Shown piece after piece: positions 1 to 8,510 of a stretch of 64,000 nucleotides of DNA (the stretch's first letter is position 1; each line of letters opens with the position of its first letter). Below the pieces are notes generated by a model, which searched no databases, had not been told where the DNA came from, and saw nothing but the letters and a program-made list of their open reading frames with translations. Origin of the DNA: Massilia sp. METH4. Its GTDB lineage: Bacteria > Pseudomonadota > Gammaproteobacteria > Burkholderiales > Burkholderiaceae_D. Position numbers and translations under genes: made by a program. The stretch is from contig NZ_CP146614.1 in the NCBI RefSeq assembly GCF_037094685.1, forward strand, positions 4,464,001 through 4,528,000, given 5' to 3'.

Positions 1-542
1 CCCGTTTCGCCGTAGATCAGCACATCGGCCGGCTGGCTCGCCACTTCCAGCACCAGCCGGCGCAGCTCGCGCATGGCGGGCGTGTTGCCCAGCAGCGCAG
101 CGTCGATCCCCTGGTTGTGTTCCAGGCGGCGGCGCAGGTCGTGCACTTCCAGCTGCAGGCGGCGCTTGTCGGCCGCGCGCCGCACCACGTCGGCCAGCTG
201 GTCGGACGAGTAGGGCTTTTCAATGAAGTCGTAGGCGCCGTCGTGCATCGCCTGCACGGCCATCGCGATGTCGCCGTGGCCAGTGACGAGGATCACGGGC
301 AGCTCGGGATCGATGGCGCGCGCCGCGGCCAGCAGTTCCAGGCCGCTCATGCCGGGCAGGCGGACGTCGCTCACCAGCACGGCGCGGCAGTGCGGTTGCA
401 GCAGCTCGCGTGCCGGTTCCGCGCTGTCGAAGGCGCGCACGGTGAAGCCGGCCAGGTCCAGCGCCTGGGCGCTGCCTTCGCGCACGGCGGGATCATCCTC
501 GACGAGCAGGATTTCGATCGTAGTGAGTGTCGTCTCATCCAT
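1..542 (-). CDS. dctD: NtrC-family response regulator DctD, 5' part only
   Basis: Sigma-54-activating response regulator of the DctB/DctD pair; the C-terminal part lies beyond the left edge. The visible ~180 residues contain a receiver domain with the acidic pair in LLVEDD, the phosphoacceptor Asp near residue 59 in VLVSDVRLPG, and a conserved Lys in FIEKPY. An inter-domain helix follows, and the AAA+ domain begins with the Walker A start YGETG exactly at the window edge. The ATG at 542 overlaps the 3' end of dctB by 8 bases, so the two are translationally coupled. DctD would phospho-dependently activate sigma-54 at the dctA promoter (4875-4891). Assignment to DctD rather than another NtrC family member rests on the kinase and dctA neighbours. 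Confidence 0.9.
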   Translation of the reverse strand, partial: MDETTLTTIEILLVEDDPAVREGSAQALDLAGFTVRAFDSAEPARELLQPHCRAVLVSDVRLPGMSGLELLAAARAIDPELPVILVTGHGDIAMAVQAMHDGAYDFIEKPYSSDQLADVVRRAADKRRLQLEVHDLRRRLEHNQGIDAALLGNTPAMRELRRLVLEVASQPADVLIYGET

Positions 543-2472
543 CTTGTTTTTCCACTGATGCCGGTTTGAGTTCGATGACGAAAGAGGCGCCCGCGGCGGC
601 CGGCTCGGCGCGCAGGCTGCCGCCGAAGTCGCGCACGATCTGTTCCGAGATGGCCAGGCCCAGGCCCAGCCCCTCGCCCTGGGGCTTGGTGGTGAAGAAG
701 GGCTGGAACAGGCGTTCGCGCGCTTCGCCGGTCAGGCCCGGGCCGTTGTCGGCCACGCGGATGAGCACCGTGCCTGCCGCTTCGCCCGCGCTCACCGACA
801 GGGCGCGCGGCGCGCCGCGCTCCAGCGTGGCCAGCGCGTCGAGCGCATTGGTCATCAGGTTCAGCAACACCTGTTCCAGGCGGTTGCTGTCGCCCAGCGC
901 GTAGATGTCGCCCTCGCCGATGTCGAGCGTGAACGCCACCTTGTCCAGTTCCAGGCGGCGCTCCACGAGCACCAGGGCGTTCGAGATCGCCGTGTGGATC
1001 GAGACCGGTCCCAGCTCGGCATTGGACTTGCGCGAGAAGCTCTTCAGTTTGCCCGTGATGCTGCCCATCCGCGCCACGATCTGCGAAATCTTCGCGAGAT
1101 TCTGCCGGGCTTCCTCCACGCGGCCGCGCTCGAACAGCAGCACGGCATTGTCGGCCATCGTGCGCAGCGCCGTCAGCGGCTGGTTCAATTCATGCGTGAT
1201 GCTGGCAGACATCTGGCCCAGCACGGCCATCTTGCCGGCCTGGTACAACTCGTTCTGCGTGCGGTGCAGCTGCTGCTCGGCCTGGCGCCGCACTTCCGCC
1301 TCGTCCATCAGGCGCTGCGTGGTGCGCTCGAGGCGCGCGGTGCGTTCGGCCACCATCAGTTCCAGGTTGTCGTAGGCATCCTGCAATTGCTCCCGGGCCC
1401 GCAGGCGCTGCCGTACATACAGGAAGAGCAGCAGCAGGAAGCCGTAGGCCACGCAGGCGAACAGCACGGCGAGCCGGGCGTTGGCGCGCACTTGGCTCAG
1501 GTCGGACAGGTAGATGAAGGTCCACTGGCGCGGCGCCATGGAACGCTGTTGCGCCAGCATGGGCGGGGCGCCGGCACTGGCGCCGATGGCCATGATGTGC
1601 GTGCCGTCGGCCCGTGTTTCGTCGCGGCGCACCGGCAGCGGCGGCAGGGGCAGGCGGTGGTACTGGCGCGTCTGCTCCAGTTGCGCGCGCACGGCGGCGG
1701 AGAGCGGGCGCAGCGTGTGGTATTTCCAGGCCGGCGCGGAAGAGAGGAAGACCACGCCGTTGGCGTCGGCCAGCATCACCTTGTCAGCCCCGCGCATTTC
1801 GGGGCCCTGTATCCAGCCGCGTTCCTGTTCTTCGATGTTCACCTTCACCACGGCCACCCCCAGCATGCGGCCGTTGCGGTGCACGCCGCGGGCATAGAAG
1901 TAACCCGGCTCGCCGCTCGTGGTGCCCACGCCGTAGAAGCCGCTCGGGTGGCCGCGCAGGGCATTCTGCAAATAGGGGCGGAAGCGGATGTCGTCGCCCA
2001 CGAAGCTGCTCTTCTGGCGCCAGTTGCTGGCCGCCAGCGTGCGTCCCCGCAGGTCGACGATATAGATGATGCGGGAGCCGGCCTGCCTGGACAGGCGCTC
2101 CAGGTAGTCGTTGACGCCCTGCCGCCGGGCGGGATCGGCCGGGTGCTCGAGCAGGCCGAGCACGTTCTCGTCCAGCTCCAGCATGTGGGGCAGGAAGTCG
2201 TATTTGTCGAGCAGGTTTTCCAGGCTGGCCGCGTATACCTCGAGGCGCTGGGCGCCGGCGGCGCGCAGCCGTTCCGTGCTGACGCGCTCGGTCCACCAGT
2301 AGGCGGACCAGGCCAGGGCCAGCAGGCCGGCCAGCGCCGCGCACCACGCCAGGCGCGCGAAGCGGCGCCGCCGCGGGGGCGCGGCGGGCAGGCGGGACGG
2401 GAAGGGCGGGCGAGGGGGCGGCTGGGACGCCGCCCCCTCGCCGGCCGGATCGGCGATCAGCTGGGAATGCAT
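535..2472 (-). CDS. dctB: C4-dicarboxylate sensor histidine kinase DctB
   Basis: Membrane sensor kinase of 645 residues. Residues 39-58 form TM1, 60-325 a periplasmic double-PAS/Cache-like sensor, and 331-352 TM2. A coiled coil leads to the HisKA H-box (ITHELNQPLTALRT, phosphorylatable His ~427), followed by an HATPase domain with an N-box (NLMTNALDAL), DNGPGL and GLGLGLAI. The NQPL after the H-box and the long periplasmic domain are typical of the DctB family. The reading frame is open far upstream into the porin gene, but the ATG at 2472 is chosen because it lies just after the porin stop and precedes the first membrane segment. Third gene of dctA - porin - dctB - dctD, with 35 bases between porin stop and this start. 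Confidence 0.92.
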   Translation of the reverse strand: MHSQLIADPAGEGAASQPPPRPPFPSRLPAAPPRRRRFARLAWCAALAGLLALAWSAYWWTERVSTERLRAAGAQRLEVYAASLENLLDKYDFLPHMLELDENVLGLLEHPADPARRQGVNDYLERLSRQAGSRIIYIVDLRGRTLAASNWRQKSSFVGDDIRFRPYLQNALRGHPSGFYGVGTTSGEPGYFYARGVHRNGRMLGVAVVKVNIEEQERGWIQGPEMRGADKVMLADANGVVFLSSAPAWKYHTLRPLSAAVRAQLEQTRQYHRLPLPPLPVRRDETRADGTHIMAIGASAGAPPMLAQQRSMAPRQWTFIYLSDLSQVRANARLAVLFACVAYGFLLLLFLYVRQRLRAREQLQDAYDNLELMVAERTARLERTTQRLMDEAEVRRQAEQQLHRTQNELYQAGKMAVLGQMSASITHELNQPLTALRTMADNAVLLFERGRVEEARQNLAKISQIVARMGSITGKLKSFSRKSNAELGPVSIHTAISNALVLVERRLELDKVAFTLDIGEGDIYALGDSNRLEQVLLNLMTNALDALATLERGAPRALSVSAGEAAGTVLIRVADNGPGLTGEARERLFQPFFTTKPQGEGLGLGLAISEQIVRDFGGSLRAEPAAAGASFVIELKPASVEKQDG

Positions 2473-2507
2473 CCGGCCACTATAGCAAATCCGGCTTGCC
2501 GGCCGAC

Positions 2508-3518
2508 TCAGAACGCGTGGCGCATGCCGAGGTTGAAGGCGGCGTTGCCGTTGCCGTCGTCGGTGGCGTTGCCCACCTTGTAGCTGGCGCCGTTGTCGTT
2601 GTCGATATGGCCGTAGGCGGTGTACAGGTCGGTGCGCTTCGACAGCGAGTACACGTAGCCGACGCCGAACTGGCGCGCATCGCGGCGCGCTGCCGTGCGG
2701 TCGTCGCGGTGGACGGCGGATGCCATCACGCGGTGCGGACCGGACTGGTAGGTCAGGCCCAGCAGCGCGTCGCGGCTGTCGTCGCCAGCCAGGCCGCGGT
2801 TGCGCACGATCGCCGCGCGTCCGATCACCGGGCCGATCGTATAGCGCACCACGGCGCCGGTGTTGGTGACATGGTCGGGCAGCAGCGCATCGTCGCGGCG
2901 GTGGTGCGTGAGGATGACCATCAGCGGGCCCGGCGCCCACGTGACCGAGCCGCTCATCTCGCGGTTGCGGGTGGAGTCGCCCGCCACCTCGCCGGCGCCG
3001 TATGCCACCTCGGCCGAGAAGCCGGCCACCGCCGGGGTGCGATACGCCACCGAGTTGTCCATGCGGCGGTTGCCGGCCATGATGTTCATCGCCTGGCCCG
3101 CATAGCCATCCTCGAACGGGTCGGCCATGTCGGCCAGCGCCTTGTAGTAGGGCGAATACTGGCGGCCGACGCTCACGGCGCCGAAGGCGCCGTTCAGCCC
3201 GACCCACACCTGGCGGCCGAACAGGCGCCCACCCTGGGTCGACGTGCCGGTATCGGCCGCAAAACCGCTTTCGACCACGAACACGGCGGACAGGCCGTTG
3301 CCCAGGTCTTCGGTACCCTTGAAGCCCAGCCGCGAGCCATAACCGATGCCGCCGCTGACGGACGTGTTGGTGCCGGTGGGCGTGCCGTACTCGGCCACGA
3401 TGCCGGCATCGACGACGCCATACACCTGCACCTGCGATTGCGCCTGGGCGGCGGCGCCGGCCAGTGCCAGCGCGGTGGTCACTGCAAACTTGATAGTCGT
3501 ATTGGTATTGATGTTCAT
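2508..3518 (-). CDS. Gram-negative general porin (OmpC/Burkholderia type)
   Basis: Outer-membrane trimeric porin of 336 residues. It has a cleavable signal peptide (residues 1-26, ending AAAQAQ), a mature start QVQVYGVVDAGIV typical of beta-proteobacterial porins, a loop-3 region with FGRQVWVGL, and a C-terminal Phe (MRHAF) as required for BAM recognition. A strong Shine-Dalgarno AAGGAGA lies 6 bases before the ATG. It sits only 24 bases after dctA and 35 before dctB, so it is almost certainly in the dct operon. The inferred role is outer-membrane entry of dicarboxylates for DctA; the sequence does not itself show substrate specificity. Confidence 0.9.
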   Translation of the reverse strand: MNINTNTTIKFAVTTALALAGAAAQAQSQVQVYGVVDAGIVAEYGTPTGTNTSVSGGIGYGSRLGFKGTEDLGNGLSAVFVVESGFAADTGTSTQGGRLFGRQVWVGLNGAFGAVSVGRQYSPYYKALADMADPFEDGYAGQAMNIMAGNRRMDNSVAYRTPAVAGFSAEVAYGAGEVAGDSTRNREMSGSVTWAPGPLMVILTHHRRDDALLPDHVTNTGAVVRYTIGPVIGRAAIVRNRGLAGDDSRDALLGLTYQSGPHRVMASAVHRDDRTAARRDARQFGVGYVYSLSKRTDLYTAYGHIDNDNGASYKVGNATDDGNGNAAFNLGMRHAF

Positions 3519-3542
3519 GTCATCTCCTTTGTTGTAATGAAC

Positions 3543-4817
3543 TCATGCGACGCGGATATTGCCGCGCTTGTCTTTTTCAGGGGCCGGCTCGTCGAGCGCG
3601 CCTTCCCACTTGGCCACGACCGCCGTCGCCACGGCATTGCCGACGGCATTGGTGGCCGAGCGGCCCATGTCGAGGAACTGGTCGACGCCCATCAGCAGCA
3701 GCAAGCCGGCCTCGGGAATATTGAACTGCGTAAGAGTAGCGGCGATCACGACCAGCGAAGCGCGCGGCACGCCGGCCATGCCTTTCGAGGTCAGCATCAG
3801 CAGCAGCAGCATGGTGATCTGCGTGCCCACCGACAGGTCGATGCCGTAGGCCTGCGCGATGAACAGCACGGCGAAGGTGCAGTACATCATCGAGCCGTCG
3901 AGGTTGAAGGAATAGCCCATCGGCAACACGAAGCTGGAGATGCGGCGCTGCACGCCGAACTTGTCGAGCGCGACCAGCAGCTTCGGATAGGCGGCTTCCG
4001 AGCTGGCGGTGGAGAAGGCCAGCAGGAACGGTTCGCGGATCAGGCCGACCAGGCGCAGCACGCGCGGGCCCAGCACCAGGAAGCCGGCGCCCACCAGCAG
4101 CAGCCACAGGCAGGCCAGGCCCAGGTAGAAGCCGCCCATGAACTTGGCGAAGGTGACGAGGATGCCCAGGCCATTGGTGGTGATCACGGAAGCCATGGCC
4201 GCGAACACGGCCAGCGGTGCCAGGTTCATGATCGTGCCGGTCATGCGCAGCATGACCTGCGCCAGCTCGTCCACCACGGCCACCAGCCGCTTGCCCGATT
4301 CGCCCAGTGCGCCGAGGGCCGAGCCGAAGAAGATCGAGAACACCAGCACCTGCAGGATCTCGTTATTGGCCATCGCCTCGATCGGCGACTTGGGCACCAC
4401 GTGGGTGATGAAATCCTTCAGCGTGAAGGCCGCCGTCTTCAGGCCCGTGCTGGCATCGACGGGCGGCAGCGGCAGGCCGAGGTTGGTGCCCAGTTGCAGC
4501 ACGTTTGACAGCACCATGCCCAGCGCCAGGGACACGAGCGAAGCAATCACGAACCAGCCGAACGCCTTGGCGCCGATGCGGCCGGCAGACTTGCCGTCGG
4601 AAAGGCCTGCAATGCCGACCGTCAGCGTGGAGAAGACCAGCAGCGCGATGATCATCTTGATCAGGCGCAGGAAGATATCGGTTACCAGCGAAATGTGGCC
4701 GGATATCTCGGTGGTCATCGCTTTCTCGGGAAAGACGGTGTGACACGCATAGCCAACCGCGATGCCGAGCAGCATCGCGATCAGGATGTAGAGAGTGAGA
4801 GGGCGCTTTTTATGCAT
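3543..4817 (-). CDS. dctA: C4-dicarboxylate:cation symporter DctA
   Basis: Inner-membrane SLC1/DAACS family symporter of 424 residues, the usual DctA length, importing succinate, fumarate and malate. It has eight predicted membrane spans and the family signatures: FSTASSEAAYPKLL (re-entrant loop 1), the TM7 block MGYSFNLDGSMMY, loop 2 TSKGMAGVP, and the TM8 block DMGRSATNAVGNA. The ATG at 4817 (MHKKRPL) has GGAGA about 8 bases upstream; longer readings would run through the sigma-54 promoter and are rejected. First gene of the dct operon and preceded by its own sigma-54 promoter, so it is expected to be induced by dicarboxylates through DctBD. Confidence 0.95.
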   Translation of the reverse strand: MHKKRPLTLYILIAMLLGIAVGYACHTVFPEKAMTTEISGHISLVTDIFLRLIKMIIALLVFSTLTVGIAGLSDGKSAGRIGAKAFGWFVIASLVSLALGMVLSNVLQLGTNLGLPLPPVDASTGLKTAAFTLKDFITHVVPKSPIEAMANNEILQVLVFSIFFGSALGALGESGKRLVAVVDELAQVMLRMTGTIMNLAPLAVFAAMASVITTNGLGILVTFAKFMGGFYLGLACLWLLLVGAGFLVLGPRVLRLVGLIREPFLLAFSTASSEAAYPKLLVALDKFGVQRRISSFVLPMGYSFNLDGSMMYCTFAVLFIAQAYGIDLSVGTQITMLLLLMLTSKGMAGVPRASLVVIAATLTQFNIPEAGLLLLMGVDQFLDMGRSATNAVGNAVATAVVAKWEGALDEPAPEKDKRGNIRVA

Positions 4818-4839
4818 TGCAGTCTCCGTATTGTAGAAA

Positions 4840-4859
4840 CCGCGGTGGGGCCACCGCGG
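4840..4859 (-). other. GC-rich hairpin in the dctA 5' leader
   Basis: CCGCGGTG and CACCGCGG form a perfect 8-bp stem around a 4-base loop. It lies in the transcribed leader between the sigma-54 promoter and the dctA start. In the mRNA it is followed by TTTCTAC, so it could act as a weak attenuator or mRNA stabiliser. The function is inferred. Confidence 0.5.
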
Positions 4860-4874
4860 GGGTGGCTCCTTGAT

Positions 4875-4891
4875 AGCAAGCGCTGTGCCAA
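4875..4891 (-). promoter_or_regulatory. Sigma-54 (-24/-12) promoter of dctA
   Basis: On the minus strand the bases TTGGCACAGCGCTTGCT match the RpoN consensus (TGGCAC-N5-TTGC) with the required 10 bases between GG and GC. It ends about 58 bases before the dctA start codon. Presence of a DctD activator gene in the same operon supports it. Confidence 0.9.
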
Positions 4892-4950
4892 TCTTGAATG
4901 ATTGCCAAGTGCTTGTTTTGATTGGGGAAGTTTTAGCCGTCGACGTGCCG

Positions 4951-4970
4951 CAGTCCGAACAATTGGACTG
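4951..4970 (-). promoter_or_regulatory. Candidate upstream activator site for DctD
   Basis: CAGTCC and GGACTG form a perfect 6-bp inverted repeat with an 8-base spacer, 60-80 bases upstream of the sigma-54 promoter, where enhancer-binding proteins normally dock. Binding by DctD is inferred from position and symmetry only. Confidence 0.5.
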
Positions 4971-5121
4971 GGCCGCCATGGCGACTCCAAGGCCTTGGAA
5001 GGGTGCGGGGAAATGCAACTAACCGAAAGGTCAGGGCAGGGGGGCCTCCGGCGCCAATGATTTGCCTGCGGGGAGCGAGCCAGGAAGTGTCGGCAGGCAG
5101 GGTAATGTTGCTCGCAGTAAT

Positions 5122-5141
5122 GAGAATGAGTTATCATTATT
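5122..5141 (+). promoter_or_regulatory. Fur box upstream of the TonB receptor
   Basis: GAGAATGAG and ATCATTATT half-sites in an otherwise GC-rich stretch resemble the 19-bp Fur consensus (GATAATGAT-A-ATCATTATC). The site lies 63-82 bases before the GTG start of the TonB-dependent receptor, indicating iron repression. Confidence 0.7.
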
Positions 5142-5203
5142 GCCTGGCCGGTATTGCCTTCCGCGCATCCGCCGCCCCGTCACCCGCAGAAAGGTCGCCG
5201 AAA

Positions 5204-7255
5204 GTGAAGAAAAAGAGCTTGTCCCCGTTGTTCGCCGCATCGATGGCGGCGCTGTTCGCTCCGCATGCCCAGGCCGAAGACCCGGCGATCGTCATCGGCG
5301 AGGTGCGCATCAGTGCCCAGCGCGCGGCGGGGCCGCTGCTCTCGAACCGCGTGCTGACCTCCGTCGACGTGCTGGGCGCCGACAAGGTCGAGGACAAGAA
5401 CGTGATGAACAGCTGGGAGCTGGTCGGGCAGCTGCCCGGCGTGCAGCTCACCGAGACGCGCATGGGCGCCGAATCGGGCAAGGCCACGTTCCGCGCCTTC
5501 AATGGGGAAGGCTACATCAACGGCATCAAGGTGTTGATCGACGGGATTCCGAGCAACGTCAACAGCGGCAACCAGCGCTTCATCGACATGATCTTCCCGC
5601 TGGAGATCGACTATATCGAGGTGGTGCGCGGCACCAACGACCCGCGCCACGGCTTGCACAATATCGGCGGCAATATCAACTTCGGCACGCGCCAGGGCGG
5701 GAACTACACGGATGCCCGCCTCACGCTCGGCAGCTACGCCACGCGCGAAGGCCAGCTGGCCATCGGCCGCGAGTCGGGTTCCTTCGCGCAGAACTATTTC
5801 ATGGCGGTGCAGAAGTCGGACGAATACCGGGGCAGCGGTTCCGACAAATACTCGCTCGGCGGCAAATGGTTCGTCACTTCGCCCGGCAAGGCCGTGAAGG
5901 CCGGCCTGGTGCTGCGGGCCTACCGGCACGACGCGGGGGAACCGGGCTTCCTCACCGCCGGCGAGCTGGCCGCGGACCGCCGCCAGTCGCCGGCCAAGAA
6001 CGCCAACGACCGCAGCGAGCGCGAAATGGGGCATGCCAGCCTGTACCTGGACTGGCAGATCAGCCCCGATGCGTTCTTCAGCAACCGCGTCTACTACAAC
6101 CGCTACGACGACGACCGGCGCGTTACCTTCACGAGCAATCCCGCCGGCTCGGCGCCCCGGCAGCGCCGCATCTGGAACGAACGCCAGGCGGGTTACCTGG
6201 GCAACCTCACGTGGCGAGTGAGCGAGCGGGTCACGCTCGACGGCGGCGTCAACGCCGAGCAGCAGGACAACCGCTACCGCCGGTCACGCTTCGCCCATGC
6301 GATGCCGACCGACTTCGGCACCCCGGTCCTGGTGCAGAACGACGACACCTACACCTTCGACAACGTCGGCGCCTACGTGCAGGCCATCATCCGGCCAACC
6401 GCCACGGTGAAGATCGTGCCAGGCTGGCGCGCCGACAAATTCTCCGGCCACAGCTCGCTGATGGCGGGCGGCGCGGCGCCGCTGCAGGACTACGGCTGGA
6501 TCGAGCAACCGAAACTGAGCATGGTCTACAACCCGTCCGCCGCGGTGAGCCTGTACGCGAACTGGGGCCGCACCTTCCAGGTCCTGACGGGCTCCGGCGC
6601 CCCAGCCTACCTCGCGCCCGGCCAGGCCACGTTCGACGCATCGATCAACACGGGCAAGGAAGTGGGCGTGAAGTTCAAGCCGGTGCCGGGCGCCGAGATG
6701 CGCCTGGCCGTGTGGCGCCAGGATGCCACGGGGGAGGTCGCCAATATGCCGGCCACCGGCACCACGGTGGGCCTGGGCGAGACGCGCCGCGAGGGCGTGG
6801 ACCTGCAACTCTCCGGACGCGTGGCCCAACGCCTCGACCTGTGGGCCTCGCACTCGCTGCAGAAGGCCGAGGTGGTGAAGGCTTTCACCGCCTCCGGCGC
6901 CTCGCTGGCGGGCAAGGAAGTGTTTTCCACGCCCCGGTACATCACCACGGCCGGCGCGGAGTACCGCGTGTCCGACAAGCTGCGCTTCGGGCTGCAGGGC
7001 CGCGCCCAGGGCGACTACTTCATCGACAGCCCGAACGAGCAGGGCAAGTTCGGCGGCTTCGTGCTGTTCGATGCCAGCGTGCGCTACCGGGTCTCGGAAC
7101 ACGCGAGCATCGACGTGCAGGTGCGCAACCTGGCGAACCGCCGCCATGAATATGTCTGGTACGACAATTTCTTCTGGCCCGCCGCGCAGGCGCAGCCGAT
7201 GTTCTCGCCGGGCCCGGGGCGCTCCGCCTTCGTCTCGCTCAACGTCAGGATGTAA
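5204..7255 (+). CDS. TonB-dependent outer-membrane receptor, probably iron/siderophore
   Basis: Outer-membrane receptor of about 683 residues. It begins with a signal peptide (KKKSLSPLFAASMAALFAPHAQA), then a TonB-box-like IVIGEV, a plug domain (WELVGQLPGV, LIDGIP, IDYIEVVRGTNDPRHG, IGGNINF) and a 22-strand-type barrel ending in an aromatic-containing strand, SAFVSLNVRM. The GTG at 5204 is chosen because it starts the signal peptide and has AAAGG upstream; in-frame ATGs at 5108 and 5120 would place the Fur box inside the coding region. The ligand cannot be read from sequence, but the Fur box points to iron. The 3' end overlaps the convergent acyltransferase by 11 bases. Confidence 0.88.
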   Translation: MKKKSLSPLFAASMAALFAPHAQAEDPAIVIGEVRISAQRAAGPLLSNRVLTSVDVLGADKVEDKNVMNSWELVGQLPGVQLTETRMGAESGKATFRAFNGEGYINGIKVLIDGIPSNVNSGNQRFIDMIFPLEIDYIEVVRGTNDPRHGLHNIGGNINFGTRQGGNYTDARLTLGSYATREGQLAIGRESGSFAQNYFMAVQKSDEYRGSGSDKYSLGGKWFVTSPGKAVKAGLVLRAYRHDAGEPGFLTAGELAADRRQSPAKNANDRSEREMGHASLYLDWQISPDAFFSNRVYYNRYDDDRRVTFTSNPAGSAPRQRRIWNERQAGYLGNLTWRVSERVTLDGGVNAEQQDNRYRRSRFAHAMPTDFGTPVLVQNDDTYTFDNVGAYVQAIIRPTATVKIVPGWRADKFSGHSSLMAGGAAPLQDYGWIEQPKLSMVYNPSAAVSLYANWGRTFQVLTGSGAPAYLAPGQATFDASINTGKEVGVKFKPVPGAEMRLAVWRQDATGEVANMPATGTTVGLGETRREGVDLQLSGRVAQRLDLWASHSLQKAEVVKAFTASGASLAGKEVFSTPRYITTAGAEYRVSDKLRFGLQGRAQGDYFIDSPNEQGKFGGFVLFDASVRYRVSEHASIDVQVRNLANRRHEYVWYDNFFWPAAQAQPMFSPGPGRSAFVSLNVRM

Positions 7256-8285
7256 CGCCTTCCTTCACGGGCAGCGCCGGCACCGCGCGGGCCTGCTTCC
7301 ACTTCAACGCCGGCTTCTCGATCGCGTACCAGCTCACGGCCCCCAGCGCCACCGCGGCGGGCGCGGCGATCGCGAACAGCAGCCATGGCGACATGCCGGG
7401 GAGGTACCAGAGCAGCAGCTTCTGGATCGGCCATGCGTACAGATAGGTTCCGTACGACACATCGGGCAGGCGGTTGAACCCGGCAAGCATGGCAGATGGC
7501 TTGTTGGCCAGGTAGATCAGCACATAGCAGCCCGCCGTGGCCAGCGCGAGTTCGGACGCGCTCCAGGAAAACATGCAGATCACCACGGCGATTCCCGCCG
7601 CCAGCGCCAGCCTGCCATCCATGCGGATGCGGTCGCGGTACAGGTAGAAGCAGCCGCCGGTCAGGAAAAAGGTGGGCAGGCGCAGGAGCTCGGCGTCGAA
7701 GTGCAGCACGCGCGCCGCCGCGACGATGGCGAACACCGCCGCCGTGAGGACGAGCCAGGCGTGGCGCACGCGCAGCAGCCCGGCCACGCCGGCGGCGAGC
7801 ACGAGGAGATAACAGGCGAACTCGTAGGCGATGGTCCACATCGACAGGTTAATCTTCGGCAGGAACGAGCCCGCGAACACGGGCGGCACCTGCGGCGATT
7901 GCAGCAGCAGGGCGCCCGTCGTGAACGCTCCCACGTCGAAGGCGGCAAAGTATCGGGCCGGATCGGCGCCGAGCGGCCCGACGACGAGGGCGCACACCAC
8001 GCTGGCGACCAGGAAGCCCGGGTAGATGCGCAGCATGCGCTTTTTCAGGAACACGCCGGCCCGCGGCGCCGTATCCCAGCTCTGCACGATCAGGTACCCG
8101 CTCAGCATGAAGAACGCGTCGACCGCCATGAAACCGAGCGGTATCGAGTCGAACAGCATCATCAGCGGTTCGCGGTGATTGTCGCCGTCCGTCAGTTCGG
8201 GCGAGTGGGACAGGATCACGCACAGGGCCAGCACCAGGCGGAGCAGGTTGAAATTGTTGTGCCGTTCCTGCCGTGCTGCCGCCAT
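7245..8285 (-). CDS. Acyltransferase family 3 (OafA/YrhL-like) membrane protein
   Basis: Polytopic inner-membrane O-acyltransferase of 346 residues with about ten membrane segments. N-terminal FNLLRLVLALCVILSHS carries the family's conserved R and H, followed by GFMAVDAFFMLSGYLI and RRMLRIYPGF-type motifs (here KKRMLRIYPG), and a C-terminal SYGTYLYAWPIQ. These match Acyl_transf_3 proteins that acetylate or succinylate surface sugars. No glycan biosynthesis genes are adjacent, so the acceptor is unknown. It is monocistronic, convergent with the TonB receptor and divergent from the GH53 gene. Confidence 0.88.
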   Translation of the reverse strand: MAAARQERHNNFNLLRLVLALCVILSHSPELTDGDNHREPLMMLFDSIPLGFMAVDAFFMLSGYLIVQSWDTAPRAGVFLKKRMLRIYPGFLVASVVCALVVGPLGADPARYFAAFDVGAFTTGALLLQSPQVPPVFAGSFLPKINLSMWTIAYEFACYLLVLAAGVAGLLRVRHAWLVLTAAVFAIVAAARVLHFDAELLRLPTFFLTGGCFYLYRDRIRMDGRLALAAGIAVVICMFSWSASELALATAGCYVLIYLANKPSAMLAGFNRLPDVSYGTYLYAWPIQKLLLWYLPGMSPWLLFAIAAPAAVALGAVSWYAIEKPALKWKQARAVPALPVKEGVTS

Positions 8286-8510
8286 GCCGCCCCCCTTGTC
8301 GAATGCTTGTTATTACCGGGAGTATGCGGCAAAACGCCGACCAAATGTAATTTTGGCAATTTTCGGATGGCGGTTTTACAACGCGATGCCGGCCTGGGCA
8401 TACCGGAACTGCTATGGCAACGGCCGAAAAATTGATTGGTGCCGACGGCGCGGATGCGTCTACCATGCGGTCCACGCGCGGCCGCGGGCCGCCACGAACC
8501 AGGATGGAAA

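Noticed and set aside
2473..3207. N-terminal extension of dctB through the porin gene
   Set aside because: Arg/Pro-rich translation in another frame of the porin; a normal start exists at 2472.
2496..4508. A 670-codon plus-strand open frame opposite the porin and dctA
   Set aside because: Low-complexity composition and no motifs; the minus-strand genes are unambiguous.
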